This document shows positions 44,084 through 52,714 of a stretch of 64,000 nt of DNA, in pieces. The stretch comes from Shinella sp032095155 (GTDB taxonomy: Bacteria > Pseudomonadota > Alphaproteobacteria > Rhizobiales > Rhizobiaceae), in contig NZ_JBLZPK010000007.1 of NCBI RefSeq assembly GCF_049199905.1, positions 1 through 64,000 of the forward strand. Direction: 5' to 3'. Numbering within the stretch: the first letter of the stretch is position 1; each line of letters starts with the position of its first letter. A program made the translations under genes and the position numbers. The notes beneath the pieces are model-generated. The model saw nothing but the letters and a program-made list of their open reading frames with translations. It did not search any database and was not told the origin of the DNA.

Positions 44084-45349
44084 ATGGCCGAAATGAAGCT
44101 ACAAGACCTCAAGAACAAGACTCCGACCGACCTCCTGGCCTTTGCCGAATCACTCGAGGTCGAAAACGCGAGCACGATGCGCAAACAGGAACTGATGTTT
44201 GCCATCCTCAAGATGCTGGCCTCGCAGGATGTCGAAATCATCGGTGAGGGCGTGGTGGAAGTGCTGCAGGATGGTTTCGGCTTCCTGCGGTCGGCCAATG
44301 CGAACTACCTGCCCGGCCCCGACGATATCTACATCTCCCCCTCGCAGATCCGCCGCTTCTCGCTGAAGACCGGCGACACGGTCGAAGGTCCGATCCGCGG
44401 TCCCAAGGAGGGCGAACGTTATTTTGCGCTTCTCAAGGTCAACACGATCAATTTCGACGACCCGGAGAAGATCCGCCACAAGGTTCATTTCGACAATCTG
44501 ACGCCGCTCTATCCGAACGAGCGTTTCAAGATGGAGCTGGAGATCCCGACTTCGAAGGATCTCTCGCCGCGCGTCATCGATCTCGTCGCCCCGCTCGGCA
44601 AAGGTCAGCGCGGCCTGATCGTCGCCCCGCCGCGCACAGGTAAGACCGTTCTCCTGCAGAACATTGCCCATTCGATCACCGCAAACCATCCGGAATGTTA
44701 CCTGATCGTCCTCCTTATCGACGAACGTCCCGAGGAAGTGACGGACATGCAGCGCTCGGTGAAGGGCGAGGTCGTTTCCTCGACCTTCGACGAACCGGCG
44801 ACGCGCCACGTCCAGGTTGCCGAAATGGTCATCGAGAAGGCCAAACGCCTCGTCGAGCACGGCCGTGACGTCGTTATCCTGCTCGATTCGATCACCCGTC
44901 TCGGCCGCGCCTACAACACGGTCGTGCCGTCGTCGGGTAAGGTTCTGACCGGCGGTGTGGACGCCAATGCCCTGCAGCGTCCGAAGCGCTTCTTTGGAGC
45001 GGCTCGTAACATCGAGGAAGGCGGTTCGCTGACGATCATCGCGACCGCGCTCATCGACACCGGCAGCCGCATGGACGAAGTCATCTTCGAAGAGTTCAAG
45101 GGTACCGGCAACTCGGAAATCGTCCTTGACCGCAAGGTGGCCGACAAGCGCATCTTCCCGGCCATGGACATTCTCAAGTCCGGCACGCGTAAGGAAGATC
45201 TGCTCGTGCCGCGCCAGGATCTCCAGAAGATCTTTGTCCTGCGCCGTATTCTGGCACCGATGGGCACGACCGACGCGATCGAATTCCTCATCGACAAGCT
45301 GAAGCAGACCAAGACGAATGGCGACTTCTTCGATTCGATGAACACCTGA
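44084..45349 (+). CDS. rho: Transcription termination factor Rho
   Basis: 421 residues. The N-terminal helical domain LKNKTPTDLLAFAESL and RNA-binding cold-shock fold GFGFLRSANANYLPGPDDIY precede the ATPase, with Walker A VAPPRTGKTVLLQNIA, Walker B VVILLDSITRLGRAYN, and the R-loop GKVLTGGVDANALQRPKRFF. The 186 bases upstream hold a weak TTGACC (44035-44040) as a possible -35. No leader peptide was recognised. A strong intrinsic terminator follows the stop. Confidence 0.98.
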   Translation: MAEMKLQDLKNKTPTDLLAFAESLEVENASTMRKQELMFAILKMLASQDVEIIGEGVVEVLQDGFGFLRSANANYLPGPDDIYISPSQIRRFSLKTGDTVEGPIRGPKEGERYFALLKVNTINFDDPEKIRHKVHFDNLTPLYPNERFKMELEIPTSKDLSPRVIDLVAPLGKGQRGLIVAPPRTGKTVLLQNIAHSITANHPECYLIVLLIDERPEEVTDMQRSVKGEVVSSTFDEPATRHVQVAEMVIEKAKRLVEHGRDVVILLDSITRLGRAYNTVVPSSGKVLTGGVDANALQRPKRFFGAARNIEEGGSLTIIATALIDTGSRMDEVIFEEFKGTGNSEIVLDRKVADKRIFPAMDILKSGTRKEDLLVPRQDLQKIFVLRRILAPMGTTDAIEFLIDKLKQTKTNGDFFDSMNT

Positions 45350-45373
45350 TCGTTTTAGCTCGGGTTGGAGTTT

Positions 45374-45408
45374 ATGGTCCTGCCGCAAGGTGGGACCATT
45401 TTCGTTTT
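45374..45408 (+). terminator. Rho-independent terminator after rho
   Basis: ATGGTCC (45374-45380) pairs with GGACCAT (45393-45399), extended by inner pairs to a GCAA loop, followed by a T-rich tail. The rho transcript is thus ended by an intrinsic, Rho-independent signal. Confidence 0.85.
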
Positions 45409-45480
45409 AAGCGGGAATATCGATTCTTCTCCGAAACGATCCGATCGATTCGTACCAGGAACTTTTAACCGGATGATGCT

Positions 45481-46803
45481 GTGAGCCAGGATACGATCTT
45501 TGCCCTGTCGAGCGGAGGCCTTCCCTCGGGCGTTGCAATCATACGGCTAAGCGGACCGCAATGCCGACATGCTGTTGAAGTCACATGCGGTCGAGTTCCG
45601 GCGTCGCGGCAGGCATCTCTGCTACCGATTCGTGATCGAAACGGTCTGCTCCTGGATGAGGGCCTTGTGCTTTTCTTTCCCGGCCCCGCCTCTTTCACGG
45701 GGGAGGATACAGCCGAACTCCAGATTCACGGCGGCCGCGCCACCGTGAAGGCCGTTTTATCCGCGCTTGGAACCCTGCCCGGTCTTCGCGCTGCCGAAGC
45801 CGGGGAATTCTCTCGCCGCGCGTTCCAGAATGGAAAAATGGACCTCGTTGCGGTGGAGGGACTGGCCGATCTGATCGCTGCGGAGACAGAAATGCAGCGC
45901 CGTCTCGCTGCGGAGCACGCTTCCGGCCACCTCTCAGCGCTTTACGATTCGTGGGCGAAACGTTTAACGCATGCACGTGCGATGATCGAGGCGGAGCTGG
46001 ATTTCGCCGACGAGGATGACGTTCCGGGTTCGATTGCATCGACGATCTGGCACGACATGCGGCAGTTGCAGCAGGAGATTCTTAACCATCTTTCGGGTGG
46101 TCAGGCGGGGGAGATCGTGCGCGATGGCCTGAACGTCGTGATCGCAGGTCCGCCGAACGCGGGAAAATCAAGCCTCCTCAATTATTTAGCGCAAAGAGAT
46201 ATCGCGATCGTCACCGATGTTCCGGGAACGACGCGTGATATCCTGCATGTCGATTTGGATATTGCTGGTTATGCAGTCCGTATGCATGATACGGCGGGCT
46301 TGCGAAAGACCGATGATGTTGTCGAACGCGAGGGTATCCGGCGAACGCAGCAGTCGATCGAAAGTGCCCATCTCGTGCTGCTCCTTTCTAGCGAGGCAGA
46401 TATTGACTGGCAGAGCCTCGCAGGACCGTATACCGGTCCAACCATCCGCGTTCTGACGAAAGCCGATGTGCAGCGGGTATCTTGGCCGCATGGCAGTGTA
46501 GATGTTATGATCTCGGTGAAATCCGGGCAAGGCATGCCGGAGCTCATGGACGCGGTGCGAGCATTCTTGCCGGATTTGGAATCCGGTGGTGCTTTGTCCT
46601 TGCCGACCCGCGAGCGGCATTTTTCCAATCTGCAGGAAGCGCGCGACCATATCGAGCGTGCTTTGGCGGCGGAAGCAGTTGGCTTAGACATTCAAGCCGA
46701 ACACCTCCGTCTCGCCGGCCAGGCATTGGGGCGGGTGACCGGTAGAGTTGATGTTGAAAATCTTCTCGACGTTATTTTCTCGGAATTTTGCGTCGGCAAA
46801 TGA
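45481..46803 (+). CDS. mnmE: tRNA modification GTPase MnmE (TrmE)
   Basis: 440 residues, GTG start at 45481. N-terminal folate-binding domain (DTIFALSSGGLPSGVAIIRL, SFTGEDTAELQIHGG). G domain with P-loop GPPNAGKSSLLNYL, TTRD in VPGTTRDILH, and DTAGLRKTDD. The C-terminal FCVGK matches the conserved CxGK end. With MnmG it modifies U34 of several tRNAs. The stop TGA is the first three bases of a parS-like site. Confidence 0.96.
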   Translation: MSQDTIFALSSGGLPSGVAIIRLSGPQCRHAVEVTCGRVPASRQASLLPIRDRNGLLLDEGLVLFFPGPASFTGEDTAELQIHGGRATVKAVLSALGTLPGLRAAEAGEFSRRAFQNGKMDLVAVEGLADLIAAETEMQRRLAAEHASGHLSALYDSWAKRLTHARAMIEAELDFADEDDVPGSIASTIWHDMRQLQQEILNHLSGGQAGEIVRDGLNVVIAGPPNAGKSSLLNYLAQRDIAIVTDVPGTTRDILHVDLDIAGYAVRMHDTAGLRKTDDVVEREGIRRTQQSIESAHLVLLLSSEADIDWQSLAGPYTGPTIRVLTKADVQRVSWPHGSVDVMISVKSGQGMPELMDAVRAFLPDLESGGALSLPTRERHFSNLQEARDHIERALAAEAVGLDIQAEHLRLAGQALGRVTGRVDVENLLDVIFSEFCVGK

Positions 46804-46816
46804 TTCACGTGAAACA
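46801..46816. promoter_or_regulatory. parS: parS-like site 2 (mnmE end)
   Basis: TGATTCACGTGAAACA, one base off consensus; it begins with the mnmE stop codon. Confidence 0.88.
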
Positions 46817-46842
46817 GCACAACGTGCACGAGTCTTATGGCG

Positions 46843-46858
46843 CGTTTCACGTGAAACA
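46843..46858. promoter_or_regulatory. parS: parS-like site 3 (mnmE-mnmG intergenic)
   Basis: CGTTTCACGTGAAACA, one base off consensus, 42 bases after site 2, the only closely paired sites in the window. Confidence 0.9.
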
Positions 46859-46873
46859 AGCAGGTGAACAGTG

Positions 46874-48760
46874 ATGACCAAAGAAAGTTATGATGTTGTC
46901 GTTATTGGCGGCGGACACGCCGGCGTTGAAGCGGCCGCGGCATCAGCCCGCCTGGGAGCAAAGACGGCCCTGGTAACCCATAAAGCCGCAACGATCGGCG
47001 TCATGTCCTGTAACCCAGCGATCGGCGGCCTTGGAAAAGGCCACCTTGTTCGTGAAGTGGACGCGCTGGATGGTTTGATGGGAAGGGTTGCCGATCGTGC
47101 CGGTATCCAGTTCCGCTTGCTGAACCGTCGCAAAGGTCCGGCGGTGCGTGGTCCCCGCACACAGGCTGACCGCAAACTCTATCGGGAAGCGATGCAGCAT
47201 GAGATTGGTGAAATCGTCGATCTCGATGTGATCGAAGGCGACGCTTTTGATCTTGATATTCAAAATGGCAAGATAGCCGGTATCCGAATGAAGGATGGCC
47301 GGTATCTTTCCTGCGATGCCGTGGTTGTGACCACAGGCACGTTTTTGCGCGGCCTTATTCATATCGGAAACGAAAAGATTCCGGCTGGTCGTGTTGGTGA
47401 AGAACCGTCCATTGGCCTTTCCGCAACTTTTGAACGCTTGGGTTTGCGGCTCGGCCGCCTCAAGACGGGCACGCCTGCCCGTATCGATGGCCGAACGATT
47501 GATTGGGCTGCCGTTGGACGCCAGGGCGCGGACGAGGAGCCGGTGCCCTTCTCGTTCATGACGGATCGTATCACCACGCCGCAGATCGAATGCGGAGTAA
47601 CGCGCACCACACCGGAAACGCACAGAATCATTGAAGAAAATATCGGCAAGTCGGCGATGTATTCCGGCCAGATCGAAGGGGTTGGCCCACGCTACTGCCC
47701 CTCTATCGAGGACAAGATCGTCAAATTTGGCGAGCGCGACGGCCATCAGATCTTTCTCGAGCCCGAAGGTCTGGATGATCATACCGTCTACCCGAACGGC
47801 ATCTCCACATCCTTGCCGGCTGATGTTCAGGATGCATTTATTCGGACGATTCCGGGCCTCGAAAGGGTGACTATCCTTCAGCCGGGTTATGCGATCGAAT
47901 ATGATCATATCGATCCCCGTGAATTGTCCGCGACGCTGGAGGTCAGAAGTCAGCCGGGCCTCTTTCTCGCCGGGCAGATCAACGGAACCACGGGGTATGA
48001 GGAGGCCGCCGCGCAAGGCCTGATTGCCGGCATGAATGCTGCCCGGCGCGCTGGTGGCCGCGATGGCTATATCTTGAGCCGCACTGAGAGCTACATCGGC
48101 GTGATGTTGGATGACTTGACGTCACGCGGCGTGACCGAACCCTATCGTATGTTTACCTCCCGTGCTGAATATCGCCTGTCTCTTCGTGCCGATAATGCGG
48201 ATGCGCGCCTGACCCCGCTTGGTCTGGAGCTTGGCCTTGTCGGCCTTGATCGCAGGCGGCGCTTTGCGGATTGGTCCGGCGAGATGACCGCGGCGCGCGA
48301 GACGTTAAAGAACCTCCGTCTATCCCCAAATGAGGCTGCCGTTCATGGATTGAAGCTCAATCAAGACGGTGTTCGTCGAACCGGCTACGATCTGTTGGCC
48401 TATCCCGAGATCGACTACGCGCGACTTGTTTCCGTGTGGCCGGAGGCCCTTGGCGGGTACGCGCCCCGCGTGCGGGAGGCGGTGGAGATTGAAGCAGCCT
48501 ATGCAGTTTATTTGAACCGTCAGCAGAGCGACATCGTCGAAACGCGACGGGAAGAGGAGCGGAAGATTCCCGTGGATTTCGACTATAGTACGCTTCCCGG
48601 CCTGTCGATCGAGCTGCGGCAGAAGCTGTCGACATCACGGCCGGCCAATCTCGCCCAAGCGGCACGGGTCGATGGTATGACGCCGGCGGCGTTGACACTT
48701 CTGTTGGTGCACCTTAAGCGCTTGCCGGATGAAGATCGGGCACAGGTTTCTCACGCATGA
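46874..48760 (+). CDS. mnmG: tRNA uridine-5-carboxymethylaminomethyl modification enzyme MnmG (GidA)
   Basis: 628 residues from the ATG at 46874; a GTG directly before it is an alternative start. FAD loop VVVIGGGHAGVEAAAASARL, then CNPAIGGLGKGHLVREVDAL, GTFLRGLIHIG and the C-terminal SRAEYRLSLRADNAD. It works with MnmE on wobble uridines. AGGTGA lies six bases upstream. The stop overlaps the rsmG start (ATGA). Confidence 0.97.
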   Translation: MTKESYDVVVIGGGHAGVEAAAASARLGAKTALVTHKAATIGVMSCNPAIGGLGKGHLVREVDALDGLMGRVADRAGIQFRLLNRRKGPAVRGPRTQADRKLYREAMQHEIGEIVDLDVIEGDAFDLDIQNGKIAGIRMKDGRYLSCDAVVVTTGTFLRGLIHIGNEKIPAGRVGEEPSIGLSATFERLGLRLGRLKTGTPARIDGRTIDWAAVGRQGADEEPVPFSFMTDRITTPQIECGVTRTTPETHRIIEENIGKSAMYSGQIEGVGPRYCPSIEDKIVKFGERDGHQIFLEPEGLDDHTVYPNGISTSLPADVQDAFIRTIPGLERVTILQPGYAIEYDHIDPRELSATLEVRSQPGLFLAGQINGTTGYEEAAAQGLIAGMNAARRAGGRDGYILSRTESYIGVMLDDLTSRGVTEPYRMFTSRAEYRLSLRADNADARLTPLGLELGLVGLDRRRRFADWSGEMTAARETLKNLRLSPNEAAVHGLKLNQDGVRRTGYDLLAYPEIDYARLVSVWPEALGGYAPRVREAVEIEAAYAVYLNRQQSDIVETRREEERKIPVDFDYSTLPGLSIELRQKLSTSRPANLAQAARVDGMTPAALTLLLVHLKRLPDEDRAQVSHA

Positions 48761-49389
48761 CGAGTCTGCCACGCGAATTGAACGGTCTGAATGTTTCACG
48801 TGAAACGATCGACCGGCTGAACACCTTCGTGGCGCTGTTTCAAAAATGGGCCAAGGCTATCAATCTGGTGGCACCGTCCACGCTGGCGGAGGTCTGGAGT
48901 CGACACATTGCCGATAGCGCGCAGATCTACGCGCTCAATCCAGGCCCACGGATCTGGGCGGACCTAGGCAGTGGCGGTGGATTTCCCGGTATCGTGACGG
49001 GCATTCTACTCTCCGATACCGGCGGCGGCTGGGTCCATCTTGTGGAGAGCAACAACAAGAAGGCTGCGTTCCTGCGAACCGCGATCCTTGAAACGGGAGC
49101 CCGAGCGTCCGTGCATCCGATTCGTATCGAGGAAGCGCCGTCGGAGATCGCGCAATGTGATGCGATTTCCGCGCGGGCCCTCGCCGACCTCGATCTCCTG
49201 ATGGAATTCGGGGCTCCCTGGGCCGAGCGCAATTCGGATTTGCGCTTTTTCCTCCATAAAGGCAGGGATTACCAGCGCGAGGTCGATAAAGCGCTTGGTC
49301 GCTGGAGATTCGATCTGGTAAAACATGCCAGTGTCGTCGAGCCGGATTCTGTCGTGCTCGAACTGTCCAAGCTCTCACGAACTTCCTAG
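48757..49389 (+). CDS. rsmG: 16S rRNA (guanine527-N7)-methyltransferase RsmG (GidB)
   Basis: 210 residues. SAM-binding WADLGSGGGFPGIVTG is the diagnostic motif. The first 25 residues contain LNVSRETIDRL, whose codons form a parS-like site. It methylates G527 of 16S rRNA; loss gives low streptomycin resistance in other bacteria. It is translationally coupled to mnmG and lies 15 bases before parA. Confidence 0.96.
   Translation: MTSLPRELNGLNVSRETIDRLNTFVALFQKWAKAINLVAPSTLAEVWSRHIADSAQIYALNPGPRIWADLGSGGGFPGIVTGILLSDTGGGWVHLVESNNKKAAFLRTAILETGARASVHPIRIEEAPSEIAQCDAISARALADLDLLMEFGAPWAERNSDLRFFLHKGRDYQREVDKALGRWRFDLVKHASVVEPDSVVLELSKLSRTS
48792..48807. promoter_or_regulatory. parS: parS-like site 4 (inside rsmG)
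   Basis: TGTTTCACGTGAAACG, one base off consensus, in codons 12-17 of rsmG, 0.6 kb before parA. Confidence 0.88.
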
Positions 49390-49404
49390 GGATTGGCGGC
49401 GTCC

Positions 49405-50199
<795 letters not shown>

Positions 50200-50223
50200 T
50201 TTCAGTATCCGTGAGTAGAACCG

Positions 50224-51114
50224 ATGAACGATGACAACTCAAAGCGGCGCCTTGGCCGCGGCCTTGCAGCCCTGATCGGTGAAATGGACCAGCTTCCGGC
50301 CGCCGATATCGATGCGCGCCCAACGGTCAATCCGGATCGGCTCGTGCCCATCGAATTTGTCGGCCGCAACCCGCGCAACCCGCGCCGCTATTTCGATGAA
50401 TCGGAACTGCAGGATCTGGCCTCGTCGATCCGCCAGCACGGCATCGTCCAGCCGGTCGTCGTGCGCACCACGGCGGACAATCGTTTCGAGATCATCGCAG
50501 GCGAACGGCGGTGGCGGGCGGCGCAGCTTGCTGGCCTGATCGAAATCCCCGTTATCATCCGGGATGTCGATGATCGCACGGCGCTGGAAATCGCCATCGT
50601 CGAGAACGTCCAGCGTTCGGATCTCAATCCGCTGGAAGAAGCGATGGGCTATGAGTTGCTAATCGCGGACCACGGCTACACGCAGAACGATCTCGGTGAA
50701 ATCATCGGCAAGAGCCGCAGCCATGTGGCAAACAGCCTTCGCCTGCTGAAGCTGCCGGAACCGGTGCGCGACATGCTGGCTTCCGGCACGCTCTCGGCCG
50801 GGCATGCCCGTGCACTCATTCCGACGTCGGATCCCATCGCGCTTGCCAAGGCTGTCGTTGCCAAGGGTATGTCGGTGCGCGACGCCGAGCGGCTGGCCCA
50901 GAACGATATCAAGGCGCAGAGCGACCCGAACCACGGCCAGACGGCGCCGAAGGACGTGAAGGATGCGGATACGCTGGCGCTGGAGCGCACACTGTCCGAC
51001 GTGCTCGGTCTCGATGTCACCGTGAACCACAAGGGGACCGGCGGCCAGCTCAGGATCGCTTACAAGACCCTCGAGCAGCTGGAAGAAATCTGCCGGCTTC
51101 TCGAGCGCCGCTGA
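50224..51114 (+). CDS. parB: Chromosome partitioning CTPase/DNA-binding protein ParB
   Basis: 296 residues. The N-terminal CTP-binding motif is IAGERRWRAAQLAG, preceded by RNPRNPRRYFDESEL. The central HTH that reads parS is YTQNDLGEIIGKSRSHVANS; the C-terminal part is a dimerisation domain. ParB loads at parS and spreads. Six parS-like sites occur within 10.8 kb on either side of this gene. Confidence 0.97.
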   Translation: MNDDNSKRRLGRGLAALIGEMDQLPAADIDARPTVNPDRLVPIEFVGRNPRNPRRYFDESELQDLASSIRQHGIVQPVVVRTTADNRFEIIAGERRWRAAQLAGLIEIPVIIRDVDDRTALEIAIVENVQRSDLNPLEEAMGYELLIADHGYTQNDLGEIIGKSRSHVANSLRLLKLPEPVRDMLASGTLSAGHARALIPTSDPIALAKAVVAKGMSVRDAERLAQNDIKAQSDPNHGQTAPKDVKDADTLALERTLSDVLGLDVTVNHKGTGGQLRIAYKTLEQLEEICRLLERR

Positions 51115-51129
51115 GCAATCGCGGTAAAG

Positions 51130-51145
51130 CCGGCTATTTAGCCGG
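51130..51145. terminator. Hairpin between convergent parB and holA
   Basis: CCGGCT and AGCCGG with a four-base ATTT loop sit midway between the two stop codons. The T-tract is poor on both sides (CTTT on the minus strand), so termination may be weak. Confidence 0.45.
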
Positions 51146-51147
51146 AT

Positions 51148-52182
51148 TCAACGTCTTGCGGATTGCAGCACGGTTGCCAGCATGGTTTGCATGGCGATTG
51201 TATCCTCAAGCGACGCCCGCTGGCGGCTTTGCAGGATTGCGGCTTGCAGGCGCTGGGTTTCCCGGCGGATGGCCGGCCCGGTCCAAGTCTTCAGGGCACT
51301 TTCCACGATCGGCTTGCGGCGGAAATGCAGGTGGCGGCCCAGCGTCGCGATAACCTGACCGGCGGGCGCGCGCTTTTCATCCATTTCGGCGCGCATGATT
51401 TCCAGCAGCTGGAACTGCCGCAGGCATCCTTGCAGGACAAGGAAGACCGGCGTCTTCGACGAAACGATCTTCTTGATGGCGTGCAGAAATCCTTCGCGGT
51501 CGCCCTTGAGAATGGCGTCGATGGCATCGTCGGTGGAAATAGCACTGGCGTCGCCGACGATGTCTTCGACGTCCTGTTCCTCGATGGTTTCTTGGCCACG
51601 GCAATAAAGCGCGAGTTTGCGCACTTCGTTGCGGGAGGCCAGGCGGTCGCCGCCGATCGTCTCCATCAGGCGGTCACGGGCGGCTGGGGAAATGCGCAGG
51701 CCTTCACTTGCCAGTTCCTGGTCGATTAGCGCCTGTAGGGCGCGTCCATCGTCGGCATAGCAGGCGATGGCGACGGCCTGAGACGACGACTCGGCCGCCT
51801 TGCGCAGCGCAGCGCCCTTTTTTAGGTCACCGGCTTCGATCAGCAGCGTGGAATCGCCCGGAGGCATTTTGGCCAGCATCTCCAATGCATCCGAAACGCC
51901 CTTTTCGCTGCCGGCATTGCGGACCCAGACGAGGCGATCGCCGCCGAACAGGCCGATGGCATTCATCTCGTCCATCAGCTTGCCGGCCTGGTTGCCGATT
52001 TCTCCGGCGTCGAGTTTCACGACGGAGAAGGCGTCCGCGAGATTGACGCCGCTCGCAGCCGCAAGCGCTGCGGCGCGTTCGGAAACAAGGCCGCGATCCG
52101 GCCCATAGATGAGGAAGAGCCGCACGGGCAGAGGCTTCCGTTTCAGGAAAGCGTCGAATTCGTGCGACTTGACTTCGGCCAT
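51148..52182 (-). CDS. holA: DNA polymerase III delta subunit
   Basis: 344 residues from the ATG at 52182 (MAEVKSHEFDAFLKR). LFLIYGPDRGLVSERA is the P-loop-like start of HolA, and RLVWVRNAG and LLIEAGDLKKGAALRK are typical. It is the clamp-loader wrench that opens the beta ring. It begins seven bases after the lptE stop; leuS-lptE-holA is a common alphaproteobacterial set. Confidence 0.94.
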   Translation of the reverse strand: MAEVKSHEFDAFLKRKPLPVRLFLIYGPDRGLVSERAAALAAASGVNLADAFSVVKLDAGEIGNQAGKLMDEMNAIGLFGGDRLVWVRNAGSEKGVSDALEMLAKMPPGDSTLLIEAGDLKKGAALRKAAESSSQAVAIACYADDGRALQALIDQELASEGLRISPAARDRLMETIGGDRLASRNEVRKLALYCRGQETIEEQDVEDIVGDASAISTDDAIDAILKGDREGFLHAIKKIVSSKTPVFLVLQGCLRQFQLLEIMRAEMDEKRAPAGQVIATLGRHLHFRRKPIVESALKTWTGPAIRRETQRLQAAILQSRQRASLEDTIAMQTMLATVLQSARR

Positions 52183-52189
52183 AGCCGGC

Positions 52190-52714
52190 TCAGCGCCGGC
52201 CGAGGGCCGACGCGACGTCCGCGCGGATGAGCTCGGCGAGTTCGCGAGCGGCGCGGTTTTCGCCATCACGCACGGCGCGCAGCTTGGCGAATTCCTGGAC
52301 CGGGAAATCGACAAGGGCAACGCTCGAGCGCTTTCCCGAAGCCAATGTTTCGCCGGAGTCGGACTTCGTCAGGTTATAGTCCGCGGACACGACGATACGG
52401 CCGGCGCGAGCGATATCCGTGGTCACGTCGTCGAGCACGCCGATGTTGCGCACCGATACGTTCAGTTCCAGATGGTAGAGCGCCGATTGGGGTTCGCCGG
52501 CGCCCCCTGCGAAGAGGAAGACCAGATCGTTGCGGACCTGCTGTTCCACACGGGTATCGGCCTCCGAAATCTCGACGGCCGCCAGCTTCGTATCCGTACC
52601 GGAGCCGGTCGAATAGAGCGGGCGCACCTGGCAGCCCGCCAGCGCGCCGACAAGCGCGATGCCGGCGACGAGTTTTGCAAGGCGCGAAAGACCGGTTCCG
52701 TCAGACAACAACAT
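52190..52714 (-). CDS. lptE: LPS-assembly lipoprotein LptE
   Basis: 174 residues. The signal peptide ends in lipobox LVGALAGC (Cys28), so it is a lipoprotein. RPLYSTGSG and the position between leuS and holA agree with LptE (RlpB), which plugs the LptD barrel in the outer membrane. Sequence conservation in this family is low, so context carries weight. The start overlaps the leuS end by 14 bases. Confidence 0.9.
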   Translation of the reverse strand: MLLSDGTGLSRLAKLVAGIALVGALAGCQVRPLYSTGSGTDTKLAAVEISEADTRVEQQVRNDLVFLFAGGAGEPQSALYHLELNVSVRNIGVLDDVTTDIARAGRIVVSADYNLTKSDSGETLASGKRSSVALVDFPVQEFAKLRAVRDGENRAARELAELIRADVASALGRR

